Assembly: GCA_026545765.1 (NCBI GenBank)
Contig: CM048841.1
Span: 102,133,352 to 102,197,351 of the forward strand
DNA: 64,000 bases
Reading direction: 5' to 3'
From: Plantago major
Taxonomy: Eukaryota; Streptophyta; Magnoliopsida; Lamiales; Plantaginaceae
Shown: piece after piece, positions 22,849-35,159 of the stretch
How the letters are laid out: each line of letters begins with the position of its first letter
How positions within the stretch are numbered: the first letter of the stretch is position 1
The notes under the pieces: model-generated
What the model was told of the DNA's origin: nothing
The model's input: the letters and a program-made list of their open reading frames with translations, nothing else
Database searches by the model: none
Program-made: the position numbers and the translations under genes

Positions 22849-24000
22849 CACATACTAATAGGAAGGGGACATATCCCTTCCTATCTATCCCACCAGGCAC
22901 TAGCCATGGTGGGCATATGGGTGCCCATGTTATTTTCCATACCCGCACACCTTTAGGTATGGATAATTATGGTCTAAGTGAAATATACTCCATTCTACCC
23001 CTAAATGATTTGACTCTTCTTTCTTTTTATATTTGGGAGTTAGAATTGACAATTAATAATAGGGGTGATTAAGAGAGAGGTTAAAAAACAAGTAGGATAT
23101 GCACTTAGCCAAAATGTAACAAAAGAAAATCACTTAAACCATACAAAAAATAAAACATTATAGGGCGCCAATATGCCCACCTGGTGGCTGGTGGGATAGA
23201 TAGGGAGGCACAGGTCCAATTCCTATTAGTCCATCCTATTTTATGAAAAAAACATACATCAAAATTCATAATTTTTTCTCTATAATAATTAAAATCAAAT
23301 GTGGTGTTCCGTACATCTGAAAAACCCTCTTTTATTCAATTTTCATTATAAAAAGAAAGTTCTCTTAATTAGATCTAATTATTATATTATATGATAATAG
23401 TAAAAATAGTTGTACAAATTGGATTGATTGGGTGATTCATAGTGGGTGGAAGGTTGGCGACGTGGATGAGAGAAATTAATTGTTTATTTGAAAAGTTGTT
23501 GGTCTAACCCATTACGAGACACAAATTCAATTTTGTTCTTTAATTATTCAGGGGCAAGATATATCTCACTTACACTAGTAAAATCTTTCCTATTCTAATT
23601 AATTTGATTCACAGCTTAGATATTCTGGGCGAAAATTTGATTTCTGGGTAGTTATTATTATTTGAAAGGTAGAGTTTGCCCCTCAAATCAACAAATGATT
23701 TCTAAACTCAGGCTCTGTTATTTTCATTTGAAAACTTATTAATTTCAGTTCAGATTCATTTTGTTCAGTTCTGGTTAGTTGTTTTTTATGCTACAATTCA
23801 GTTCAATTCAGTTCAGATCAGTTCAGTTCTGTTCGGACAAAGAGAACAGAGCCTAACTAGTTATTTTTCTCCATTAACCTGCATTACCTTTAATCAAACT
23901 GAAACCTGTTTACACATTGCAGACTAGAGGAAGGGCACATGATGATGAGGCAATCGAGAAAATGCTGACTGATCTCTCGTTGATCAAGAGATTTGAATAG
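19473..24000 (+). CDS. NRPB4: RNA polymerase II subunit Rpb4 (138 aa)
   Basis: Exons 19473-19521, 20238-20346, 20543-20620, 21380-21413, 21502-21570 and 23923-24000 give 138 residues, the usual length of plant NRPB4. The protein starts MSGEEEENAAELKIPDEFL and contains KCLMNCEVALILE, DPMNQMSQVFEKSLQYVKR, FSRYKNPDAVRQVREIL, ELCVLGNLCPETVEE and KMLTDLSLIKRFE at the end. Rpb4 pairs with Rpb7 in the stalk of RNA polymerase II, with roles in initiation and mRNA fate in the nucleus. Exon 4 is only 34 nt; its acceptor (ATTCAG at 21379) is chosen because it alone restores REILSRYQLAEFE. A non-coding leader exon ends near 19067 and rejoins at 19438. Intron 5 is 2.35 kb and carries a foldback element and a Tourist MITE. 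The 3' end faces the strictosidine synthase-like gene. Confidence 0.96.
21043..21206 (+). repeat. Degenerate tandem repeat in NRPB4 intron 3
   Basis: Three imperfect units start at 21043, 21084 and 21148, each opening with AT(G/T)ATTAGCTTGT and continuing with a GCTGTTAT(G/C)TAC-like block and a TTGATTTTG block. The middle unit is the longest. Old local duplication in an intron. Confidence 0.7.
22439..23510. mobile_element. Long-arm foldback element inside NRPB4 intron 5, 1.07 kb
   Basis: The left end GGGTAAGACCA matches the inverted right end GGGTTAGACCA. Matching then continues far inward: ACTTTTCAAATA, CAACCTTCCACCCA, TTTTACTATTATC, TTTTTCAGAT, ATGAATTTTGATGTAT, then ACTAATAGGAA, CTATCTATCCCACCAG and GTGGGCATAT all have inverted partners in the same order. 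The arms run roughly 22439-22925 and 23160-23510, with a loop of about 230 bp. An (AT)n tract expands the left arm. Arms this long suggest a Mutator-like or foldback type, but flanking 9-mers do not match, so the family is open. No coding capacity. Confidence 0.8.
22793..22852. repeat. (AT)n-(CA)n microsatellite in the foldback left arm
   Basis: About twenty TA repeats followed by ACACACACACAC. It is absent from the opposite arm, so it expanded after the element was formed. Confidence 0.9.
23711..23853. mobile_element. Tourist-like MITE copy 1, 143 bp, in NRPB4 intron 5
   Basis: Starts GGCTCTGTTATTTTCATTTG and ends AGAGAACAGAGCC, an inverted pair. TAA follows the right end and TCA precedes the left, a one-base-changed target triplet. 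The interior is made of repeated GTTCA/TTCAGT words. Same family as 28397-28543. Confidence 0.85.
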
Positions 24001-24729
24001 TTCTTGCCTCTTCGCATCAGAGAGAGCATTTATGTGTCACAAGTAGTCAGAATATTGTACCTTCGTTTCTAAAGAAACCAGAGTTCATGTCCAACTTAAA
24101 TGACCATAGCTGTTCATTTTCAACAGCATCTCTACAGTCAGGTGTATTTATACATTGTATTGGAATATCATTTTGGCGGTTGCATGTTGTTATGAGTGTG
24201 TATATGCTGCTGTGTTCATCTTTCTGGATACATTGACACTTGTATTGTCAAAGTGTCAACCACCGGAAAATATGTGAAACGGTGGTAGTACTTGTGATCC
24301 TAAACATCCTTGTTTGAATGTAAAAAAGAGTGGTAGTTTGATGTTGTGTTGTGTTTTGATCCGAATACCTTACTTGAAGATCCATGTGCATGGGAAATAA
24401 ACGGACAAGTTTCAATTCAATTCCACTGGATCATCTCATTATTTATCATTTGCTTGTATAGACTTTATAGGTAGCTTAAAAAAATTCTAGTATCAAGAAG
24501 GAATTTTATGTCCCAATTAAACTAGAAGCTACTTTTATCATCACAAAGAAATGCCACAACACTCCGTATCAGTTACTATAAGACACTGAAAATCACCCAT
24601 TCAGGAGGGTAGGTCAACTAAAATAAGGAAAAGAAGAAGCTACAACCCTTACATATTACATCTCACTGCCTTGCCATTTGATCAGCAACGAACAGCAGAC
24701 AGAATGATGGAATTGAGTCAGTCCAATTC
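24001..24729. other. Convergent 3' region between NRPB4 and the strictosidine synthase-like gene
   Basis: Both genes end here, at 24000 (+) and 24730 (-), so the 730 bp should hold both 3' UTRs. No other gene is seen. Confidence 0.6.
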
Positions 24730-27532
24730 TCACTCTAGCTGGTAAACGGCAACAAACGGCATCAAGACACTACCAATCCATAGTTTCCCATCTTTCTCCT
24801 CTACTTCACTAGCTGCTTTAACTACTTTACCTTGTCTGTCCTCCAAAATCTTGAGAAGCTTCCCTTCTGGGCTATATTTCACGATCACTCCGTGAACACG
24901 GCCTCCAATTTGCACTAGGTAGAAGATTTTTGCAGAAATTGGAAGTTTCAGTAGAACCGCCCGGACTTTGGGGAATAGAGCCGAGAGGTAAGCAAATGTG
25001 GTCCGGCGGCAATGGATTGCTACCCAGAAATCACCATCTTTATTTGTGCGTACGTTGTCAGGAAATCCAGGCAGGATAGCCATTACCTCCGAAGTCCCTG
25101 CTTTGTCTCCTTTCAACCAATACTTGCTCATCCTACATATCAGTAGATTGATTAGTTAAGCAAGCTAAGAGTAGTCTAGAACTGAAGTAGTACTGTTTGC
25201 AAATCTGAAAAAAAACACAGTTGCATTCTATGTGGAAGTCCAAATCAACTCCTTGCAAAACAGGAACACAAAAATTGGAAGTACAACAAAGCTGAAACAG
25301 CCATAAGGCCCATAATGCTATCATTTTGCGAGTAGAAGAAAGAATGGACTGCTACTTTTGAATTACCAACAATGTTTAGGACAGCAACACTATAAATTAG
25401 GCCTGAAAACACATCATAATTCATAAACACTATTTGACCCAAAAAGGCAGACAAGAATAGAAAAGGAGCATTAGAAGACACTCCCAATGCAAATAACCGA
25501 AACATATGACGCGTTCATGATAATCAAACTTAGTTAATTGGATTGTAGTAGATTCTCTTGGCAACATATAACTGTTCAATAAGAATGAAGATCTAATTAG
25601 TCTTCTTTTTCACTCTATAGCTACTCGAAATCACAGACACAGATATATTTATCAGTATTTACAGGGTAATGAGACCTTCGGAATTACAAGATTAAAACAC
25701 ACAAAACTAGGATGAAAATAAACAAACCTGCCAATAGAACCCTCACAGAACACAAAGAATGAGCCATCCTTGCTCAAGGAAACACCATTGGGAAATTGAA
25801 GATTGCGAACTAGAACAGTGGTCTCCTTTGTTTTAGGATCATACTTTAGCACCCGTCCACTGGTTTCACTAGATAAAACCAGCTGTATGAAGTTCCTGGA
25901 AATAAGTAACACAACGACATGAAAAAATAATGATATGCAAATTTAGGGAAGACAGGTATCTATTTGATACTATAAATTCATCTGCAGAAGTTCAAATAAT
26001 GAGTTAAAATTCAGTAGAATAACTAGAATGGTTTTATTACTCACCTTCTTTGGTAAACTGTGCTACTATCAGTAAAGTAAACATTTCCTTCATCATCAAT
26101 ATCTAAGTCATTTGTAAATCTTAGTGGAACTCCTTCGGCCTCATTTGTCAGTAATGTTGCTAGACCACCTTGAGGTCCAACCTTCATTATACCAAAATAA
26201 GCATCAGCAATGTATAAATCACCAGTTTTCTTGTCGAATCTTAGCCCCAAAGGCCTGCCACATATGTGCTCATTCTTCAAATATTCCAACGGTGATGGCT
26301 TCGGATCGCAGAGGTTTGACCTGCAATAGCATCACCTAGATGAGCAAGAATTTTGCTAAATAAAGTGTGATTCGGACAATTGTATCACCTCAACAGATGA
26401 TAACATGGGCTACTTCATTAAGCCATTGCAGCCAAATATTCAAAAGCCACACCACAATGAATTTTTCAAGTAACATAAAAGACCAATCTAACAAAATAAG
26501 AAGGCAAAAAAGTGCAGTTAGATCATGTATATATAGCTCTAGTGGCAATTTCATTTCAAGAAATTCCTCAAAGGAACTTTTGCAGCTTGTGTATGTCAGA
26601 GAATGTTTGGCCCATAATTAGTAGCATCAGCTTGTTCTTTTTCTCTAGCACATGTTTATGCTTTTAACCAAAATGAATTTACCAAACCCCAATGCTTAAT
26701 GGTAGATCACAAAAGGAGGACCTCAACTTCCCTAGAATATAAACGCAATCTTGTCCAGACACCTACTTTGGCAAGTAGAATAACTTTTGAACTACCAAAT
26801 TCACCTACCTAAACCACTTGGTATTGACTGAGCTACTAGCAAATATGTGTATGCAAAGCAAATACTACAACTTAATCTCCATAAATCTTCTGAACTAAAC
26901 ACAACATATTTACTACAATTAAACTTTCTAAAACAGGAAAAGTAACAGACAACAAGACTAGCACCAACATAATTTTCAATCTTCATAACATATACACCAG
27001 TTAAATGTCAAAACTTTTCAGGGGCAATATCACAAACAGATGATCTGCAATTAACATAAGACCTGACAATACAATTACATCTCATCTAAAAGCTCGAATA
27101 CACAACCAATAACTCATCACATACAGATGATCCGCAATTAACACAAGACCTGACAATAGAATTACATCTCATCTCGAATTGACAACCGATAACTCACCGA
27201 TTCGCGGAAGTGTAAGCGAAATCATTCCACTTATCCCCATCCCAGAAAACAATCCTCCCATCCGCTATCCCAGTATACGGGCCACGGCCCGACGGGTCGA
27301 ACGCCATGCTCTCCGGCCCCTGCACCTGGTTCAGAAACCTAATCTCCGATTTCTGCAGCAAATTCTCCGAATCCTTATCCACCGGCATCTCGGACCAACC
27401 GGGCATATCCACCTTAAAAGCCCGAAAATCGGGAAAATCGGAAATTGCGCAGTGATTGAAGGGGTCGACGGCGCAGTACACAGCCAGAGCGAGGCATATT
27501 GCTGCGAATAATCCAGTCCTGGACAGTGGCAT
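24730..27532 (-). CDS. Strictosidine synthase-like beta-propeller protein (393 aa)
   Basis: Minus-strand exons 27198-27532, 26045-26320, 25728-25895 and 24730-25132 join in frame to 393 residues. The start MPLSRTGLFAAICLALAVYC is a hydrophobic signal or anchor segment. The body carries the family's landmarks: GPESMAFDPSGRGPYTGIADG, ICGRPLGLRFDKKTGDLYIADAYFG, LRFTNDLDIDDEGNVYFTDSS, NGVSLSKDGSFFVFCE, KYWLKG and LPGFPDNVRTNKDGDFWVA. These belong to plant SSL proteins (adipocyte plasma membrane-associated protein-like), six-bladed propellers of the secretory system. True strictosidine synthases make an alkaloid precursor, but most SSL proteins lack that activity; I cannot assign a substrate. Exon-intron layout is simple, and the gene is tail to tail with NRPB4. 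Confidence 0.93.
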
Positions 27533-27639
27533 TGTTGCAGAAATGATTGTTTTGGGGTGTGATTGTGTGGATTTGATAGGGTTTGTAGAGTTAGGTGGTT
27601 GTTAGCAGAGGTAGTAGAATTAAGTATGGTACAAGTGTA

Positions 27640-28396
27640 CAACTGTACTCTACTGGTTTTGCAGGTGTCAGTTTCTTCACCTCAATCGTCACTGTAAGTA
27701 AATTGATGATGATGAATTGTGTGGCCTACCTGCAAATTTGAGTGACTTTGATCGATGTTTCTTATGCTTCTTTCATGGCTTCGATTCGATCATGTGAACG
27801 GCAGGAGTCGAAGTTGGAACTCTACAAGTGCACTCTTTTGTCTCTTTGCCAAACCGAACCGATTAAAACAAAAGTCTTATGAGAGACGGTTTCTAATCTG
27901 TCGCCTTATTACTAGCGAATATGGCACGCGGTACTGAGTGCGTTTTTTCAAGGTATATATTAGCCAATTTTATAACTAAATTAAATATTTTATCTATCGT
28001 TTTGGGACGTTTTACATTATGAAAACACAGTTGGCTCGTTATTCACCAACTTCCAGATTTAAAAATCCAAGTGAAATTTAACAATGTGCAAATAACAAAA
28101 AATGAAAATTATATTAGAATGGAAGATAGGTGGAGAAGTTAGTTGTGCAATCAACTTCTCCACCCCATTAGCTTTTACAAATGTAATAATTATAGTGAAA
28201 CTTTATTTTAGTGTGAATTACTCAATATTCTGAGTGACACTTATAAACTCGATTAACGTATTCCGAAATATATTTATTACATCAATGCCTACTTGATAGA
28301 TTACAAACTAACTGATTTTATAAGTTTGTTTAAGTATCTTACTATAACTGATTTTTCTATATACATATTTCGTAAATAAATTAGTCTATCAACTAA
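27640..28396. other. Upstream region of the strictosidine synthase-like gene
   Basis: Promoter and intergenic sequence; the gene reads leftward from 27532. No other coding region is recognised. Confidence 0.4.
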
Positions 28397-28543
28397 GGCT
28401 CTGTTATTTCCATCTGAAAATTCATTAATTTCAGTTCAGTTCAGATTCATTCAGTTCAGTTCAGTTTTGTTTAGTTCATTTTTATACTACGATTAGTTCA
28501 GTTCAGATCAGATCAGTTCAGTTCAGATGAAGAGAACAGAGCC
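28397..28543. mobile_element. Tourist-like MITE copy 2, 147 bp
   Basis: Left end GGCTCTGTTATTTCCATCTG, inverted right end GGCTCTGTTCTCTTCATCTG, with TAA on both sides (28394-28396 and 28544-28546), the PIF/Harbinger duplication. The middle is built of GTTCAGTTCAG repeats. Copy 1 lies in NRPB4 intron 5. Confidence 0.93.
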
Positions 28544-28559
28544 TAATTAGTTCATCGAA

Positions 28560-30480
28560 CACCTCCATAAAAATCAACTAAATTATAAGATACTAACTAC
28601 TATGCTGCAGGCCCAGTGACACCATATGGGTCATGGTACCCTTTCCAAGTTCCAACCCAACAAATGATCCAGAAATGCGATTTCAAGTCTGGTGCACAGG
28701 CCCAGTCAGTTAGAAGTTTAGATGAGGCCCAATTGAATAATGTTACCCATGAGCAAACAATATGTCAAATCGTCCCAAATTGTTCTTATCAGTCATTTAT
28801 AATGCATCATTTCTTTTTTCTTAGACAGACGTATTATAAGACACATGACAAACTTGATGGGATTTGTCATTTGATAAACAGTATACATATCGTCTTTTTT
28901 TGAGTTCGAAGGTGCACATCCCTCACTGTAGCTGCCCACTAAACACAGTGAGAATCGATATTTTCCTTTTTACATTCGATATATGAATCCTTTGCCAATT
29001 TTCAAGAACATGAATTAAGTTTTGGTGTACATGTTGCTTTCCTTGATAGTGTAGTTTTTGCTTCAATAATTGGGATATATGCATTATTATTTATTATTAA
29101 AGCTAAAAGTACTATATACACGGTTAAGGAAATTATTCAAGTCATGGGAGTGATCGTCATTCACCTAAAATAAGAATGTGTCCTTCTGGAAACGTGCCTT
29201 TCATTCACCAAAACTCATGACGTATGCAATATTCCTTCTCTTTTCGTTATATACTTGCAAGTGTTCATTGATTAAATTACACTAGTTAATTGTTTGGGAA
29301 CGGAGAGAGTATGTAAAGTAGGGCATGTGAAGTGTTCAAAGAGTGAGTTTAAAAAATTAATAAGTGCAGGTATTGAATTTTTAAAAATGAATTGTGAAAG
29401 CTTTAACTTTCTAAATGGAAAAATTATAAAGTTTTTAATGAGTAATAACTTTTAAGAGCATCCCAATTAAGAGTGCACCACTCATTGAGGCTCGGGAAGC
29501 CATCATATATTTATTGTAGATGGTGTGATGGCGGCTCTCTCTCATGCTAGAATCATATGCAAGGGTGTTGAATCACCCGCACCCCCTTGGGAAAGAAGGT
29601 TCAAACCATAACCACCTTACCGTATGTTCTCTGAGAAATTTCTTAACGGTATGTATGAATCACTACGAGAGTGGTAGATTTAATTAATGTCTTTTGACTT
29701 GATTTACTTGAAGTCTTGAATGTTTGCTCTGACATCATTGAATTGGGGATATGTCTACATTTGGCTAAGAGCTTTGTGTCTCCTTAATCTTTCTAAGGTA
29801 GATGAATTTCCAGTAAACACCCCAAAAAGGGGTGGTGAAATTTTAAGTTTTAACTCCCCTACAACTTCGTCCAATTTATCATCATCAACCTAACTCTCGT
29901 GTTTCTTCAGCTCGTAGTGGAATCGCCATCCACAAATTTTCACACATCATTTGTATGTCAGATTATGTGTACCGAAACCCTAAATCCACTAGAGAAGAAA
30001 GATCCATACCGTTGAACTATGTTCCACATCTTAAAACCCTAAATTACACCAATTCGGTACATATTATGATCCAATGCATACATCGTTGATGCTTTCCCCC
30101 GATTTTTATACTCCCCTCATGTGGTTATGATTCAGTCTGGTAGTTTACCGTGTCTTAGACGCTCGTGACGTCATCTTAACTCGTATTTTCACCTAACCAA
30201 ACACAACGCGCTCTAAGAAGTTATGCTAATCACACAATTTGATGCATCAACCTTTTGTTTTGCAAATGACAACTTTCTCATGAACTTTTTTTTACCAAAA
30301 TTCAAAGCTCATATGATTTGAGTGTCACTTTTAATGACATATATTTACCATGTGCAGTTGATTGACTCCACTAGGTATACACTACTGGCATGCATCCGTA
30401 CACCCACTTTGATCCTAGCTAATTCGATCGACCAGATCAGTCCCATCTTCCCCATCTACTAATATTTCTCTACCCAATAC
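28560..30480. other. Intergenic between MITE copy 2 and the YABBY gene
   Basis: No gene is recognised. A frame at 28616-28903 (95 codons) has no family resemblance. The last few hundred bases should hold the YABBY promoter. Confidence 0.4.
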
Positions 30481-30503
30481 AAACTCACTTATTATTATCT
30501 ATC

Positions 30504-30511
30504 TATATATA
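30504..30511 (+). promoter_or_regulatory. Possible TATA element of the YABBY gene
   Basis: TATATATA about 270 bp before the ATG, followed by a long CT-rich leader (TCTCTCTTTCC, TTCTCTTCTCTC). Position and leader fit a core promoter, but AT-rich words are common here. Confidence 0.35.
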
Positions 30512-30778
30512 TCCTATCTATCCCATCTCAACTCTCTCTTTCCTTTCTTTCTCTTCTCTCTTTCAATTTCCCTACCTCTTCTTCGATCTTGTCTTAAACT
30601 TGAAGCTACTACCCAGCAAACTTTTATTAATCTACTACATATCTACTCACTCTTCATTTATCTTCAACCTAGCTAGAAGCCATTTACTTTGCCCTGGATT
30701 TTCTTGTCTTCAATCTCCTTGTAACTAACGCGACTTTTCGTCCTTCGGGTTGTTTTCGGGCAGTACGATCCGGCTAGT

Positions 30779-33700
30779 ATGTCTCTGGACATGAGCTCCG
30801 AGCGTGTTTGCTATGTTCAGTGTAACTTCTGCAACACCATTCTAGCGGTAATGGATTTTTTTCTTTCTTTGAATGATCTCACTTTTTGCATGCACCAAGA
30901 TCCTGGAGTTTTACAACCATACATTTTTTCTTGTAAATTTTTGTCAATTTCACAAGAAATTGTTTTATGAAGAATTTATGTTTGAAGAATTATCAAAGAC
31001 CAAATTGTCTCCAAGAGATTAGGCTTTTTTTCCCCTAATCAAGACATTTCAATTCTATATATTTCCAGAAAAGGAATAGATGCTTTTTCCAAAAGAAGTT
31101 ATAATTTTGGAACAATTAATTTTCACTTTGATTTTCCTTGCTTATACAAGCATTTCATATCATTTGATGTTAGTAAATATTTATAAATTATTTTATTTAT
31201 ATATTCAAAGCAATCCAATTATGATTTTTTGATCCATTAATCTTCTTCAAAGATCTTTTTTACATTCTTGAGTGGATGAGAAAATTATAAAACAAAAAAG
31301 GAATTATGATCCTTCTCTAAAGATCTTATAGATTAAATGAAGAATGATTTTGTTTGCTGATCAACCCAAGATTTACCCCATAAAAAATATAAAAAAAAGT
31401 CACAATTTAATACATACTCCGTTTGTAATTTCTTATCAAGAAAAAAAGTCAAGATTCTGGATTAATTTTGCTAGATAATTGAAAAAAGAAGAGGAAGTAA
31501 CTTGTTTTTTTTTTTTTGGGAATTATTTCTGAACTGGGTTTGCCAAACCCTAATGATCTACATATATATATATCTGTAGTTAATAATTAAATAAATTACC
31601 AATGGCCATTAATTTAGGGTTCCCTTGTTTGCCGCTCAAGCTTTCAGTTTTTATTGAAATCCTTTTACTGATCAATTTTGCGATTCTTAATTTAACCACA
31701 TTATAGTTTCTTGCTCGATCTTTGTTTGACCGTACATTGTCTGCTTAAAAATCCAGTTTTTTTTTTTCACTTTTTAATTTTCTTTTTTTGGAGTCGTCAA
31801 AGTTTATTGACAAACCTCATAAATTACCAAGAGCAAATTTTATTCAGTTTTTAATGTGAGTGTCTGTGACCCAATTTTTGTTTCATTTTCATTTTTCTTG
31901 TAGATATTAATGGTTAATATATACTATGATATGATATTTAAAATTTGATGCAAAAAATTAAGTGTTTTCTTTTCTCTTTTTTCTCCATCACTCGAATAAA
32001 AAAATATATTTTTTCAAAATGTTGTACTATGCTATTTTGAAGCAAACACACAGAGATAGATGTGTGTACTGTATGAGAAATGGGTTCATCTGTTGAAAGC
32101 ATTTCACTCTCAACTTTTCCTTCTGATTACAGAGTCACTTTTGTTTTTTCATGATTTTTACTTTTATCATTCATGGCATATAGAGAGAGATATTGCAATC
32201 ATCTTTTACTTATCTTTTTCTTTCTTCACAAACAACCTTCATTTTTTATTATCAGTTTATTATGAAAATTGATTGATAATTGTTAAATGCTTGTGATTGT
32301 GTTTTTTGAAGTTCAATATCTATATTAGGTTTTTAATAAAAAAAATTGTAGGTTTACAAAAAGTTCAATTTGAATTGTAGTATTTTTTTTCTCTTTTGAA
32401 GCATCAAAAGATTTTAGTGCATAAAAGTCACCGTACACCTGATACAACAATATGGAGTTTGTTTTTTAATTAATCTCACAAATGCGTTTTTAACATTCAC
32501 AAAGCTCGAAATTGAGACCTTGTTTCACCAATTAAGCCAACTCATTTGGTACAAGATAGAGTATAAAAAATGCGCTACAAATCTTTAACAAAAAAACAGA
32601 TTCTGATTCTAACTAGGTTAAGAGAAGTTAAGAATCTTGGTTTACAGAGCACATTTTGAGGGGAGTCCTAGTATCAATTCTTTTAAACACTTTAAAAAAC
32701 CAGAAGTACTAACCCCACACATGTTTGAAAATGTACATAAAATTAATACGGGTAAAGATTAGGCGGTCGGAGTGAACAAATGTTTAAACGCAAGAGAATT
32801 GAAAAGTTAAAATTAGAAAAAGTGAAGGAAGATTCTATCTATGTGTGCATTGTATCTATGTTAGCAGTAGATTTTTTGGCCCTTTGATGAATTCTGTTCC
32901 AGTGATGTCGTTGTCTTCACAAACATCACAGTACTGATGCCTGTCAGACCACTATAAAAGTCAGGAGCGACCACTGAAACCAACTGATCATAAACATTGA
33001 AATTGATAGTCCATATATAATATTACTAAAATTTTACTATCTGCAGATTTTATTTTTAACAGTTTCAGTTAAAGTAAGTTATCATATACTACTACTACTA
33101 CTACTATTTGTTTAATCATATATACTAAGTTGCTAACATTCAAATTGCAATTACTTGCCTTGTGTTTACATGAATTGCCCAAAAGTTAGGGATTTACTGC
33201 TAATTAGGGTTTTGTTGAGTACTGACCTAATTAATTTTGTGTCTGTGCGTTAATTTGCATTATTGATGCAGGTTAGTGTTCCGTGTAGCAATATGTTTAA
33301 CGTTGTGACAGTAAGATGTGGGCATTGTGCTAATCTCTTGTCTGTCAATGTTGGTGCTATGCTTCAGTCTGCTCATATTCAAGATCTCCAGGTATGCTTG
33401 ATGATCATATTCATGTCAATTTTAGTATCAAGACATGAAAAAACTTTATGCTTTTGCACTTTTTCGCGTAATATTTGCTTCTAGATCACGTGCATAAAAA
33501 AATATGAAAGTTCGACACCTTATGTACCAGAGTTTTAATTAGCACTTGTGCTAAAATCTCAATGTTACTGAACTTGTTCAACAGTAGGTTCGCAACTTGC
33601 ATGGCACCAAAATTAGATCTTAATTGTTCGCCTCCTTATACGTTATCTAGTACTTGTGAACATTTAGATTGGGTTAGTATGTTCAGTTGATAATTAATCA

Positions 33701-35151
33701 TCTGATTCATCATTTTCTTAATTAGCTAGAAATTTTTTATGATACCTAACTTCTGATCATGTTTGGCTGGGGTGGAACTCCAGAAGCAACAAGCAGCTGA
33801 AGCAGCAAGCAGAGACGGAAGTGGCGGCTCATCTTCCAAATACACCAGATACAGTCCTCTTCAGGCTGAGCATCATGAGCAATTGCCCAAGACTCCAATT
33901 CGCCGTAAGCTATTTTTATACGAATTTGAACTTAAAAGTCAATTTTATCCCTCAAGTGATTAATTTATGCACACACACTTGCAACTTTCAATTATGAGGG
34001 GATTGTTAATTAGTGTAATTCACACAATGTTATTATGGGCATTTAAAATGAAGTATGATGATGAATTTCACCAAAATAAACACCTGGCTAGTACAATAGT
34101 ACAGGGATCTGTTAGGACTTGACAATAACATTCATGAAGTATGGATGATGATATGAATTCATTATTCATTACCTGTTGGCACTGTGACATTATTACATTT
34201 CTAATTGTTTGCACAATTAAACCAGCAAGGAGGAATCTCAACAATTTTATAGACATATATATACATACAATGTCAGTTTATCATGACTCTTTATTCACTG
34301 GTTATTACCCATTTTCATCACTATACCATGACCCCCAATTTTTGTCACCATATGCACAGAAACATAGTAGTACTATTGATATATAGATATTTTGTGCCAT
34401 TATAAGTCTCTAATAAATTTCTTATTTTAATTAGCCATTTTTAGTTAAGGGTTTGTTTGAGGAACATGTGTGATCAAGTCTGATGCTGAGTTTTCATTCT
34501 AGATTGTGGTCTAATTCATCATTTTTCAGTAGATTACATCTTATTTGGCTACATGTTATCTGCTTTTTTTCAGCCCCGGAGAAAAGGCAACGAGTTCCAT
34601 CAGCATATAACCGATTTATTAAGTAAGTCCAGATCCTCATTCTATCCATTTGAAATCCAAGAAATATATCTAGACACAATTGATAAATAATTGTAGTTGG
34701 TGGTAGAATTTCAGAGTTATGTGTTAAATTTACAGGGAAGAGATCCAGAGGATAAAGGCTACAAATCCTGAAATTAGCCACAGGGAAGCTTTCAGCACAG
34801 CAGCTAAAAATGTAAGACAAATTTCACCAGCAAATGTTTTTATCGAATATCTCCACAAGCTTAAGTTTTTAATTACGTCCGTACATCATACATTACTGTT
34901 GGAGTAAGTCTCTTGTAAAACTAATTTGGTTAACGCTTAAGTGACCAATCTGCTCGCTAGTTTTTACAGAATTTATATTACTTGTTGATCATATGTTAAA
35001 TGATGTAATCTAAATTTGTGAACAGTGGGCACATTTTCCTCATATTCATTTCGGACTGAAGCTGGATGGCAACAAATCCGCAAAACCATTGGACCATTCA
35101 GTTGCAGGATCAGAAAGCATGACAACCCAAAAATCTCTTGGATTGTACTAA
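30779..35151 (+). CDS. YAB2: YABBY transcription factor, YABBY2-like (186 aa)
   Basis: Exons 30779-30847, 33272-33391, 33784-33904, 34574-34622, 34736-34811 and 35026-35151 join in frame to 186 residues. The N-terminal C2C2 zinc finger has C15, C18, C39 and C42 with the YABBY spacing of two and twenty residues, in [20 protein letters not shown] and [14 protein letters not shown]. The HMG-like YABBY domain (about 104-152) reads [19 protein letters not shown], then [25 protein letters not shown] proteins give lateral organs abaxial identity and growth in the nucleus. The start [13 protein letters not shown] and the tail SVAGSESM...LGLY favour the YAB2 branch over YAB1/FIL or CRC; YAB5 is the main alternative. 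Intron 1 is 2.4 kb, which is common for YABBY genes and may hold regulatory sites. Confidence 0.95.
33088..33106. repeat. (ACT)n microsatellite in YABBY intron 1
   Basis: Six ACT triplets in a row, near the 3' end of intron 1. Confidence 0.85.
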
Positions 35152-35159
35152 GCTTTTAC

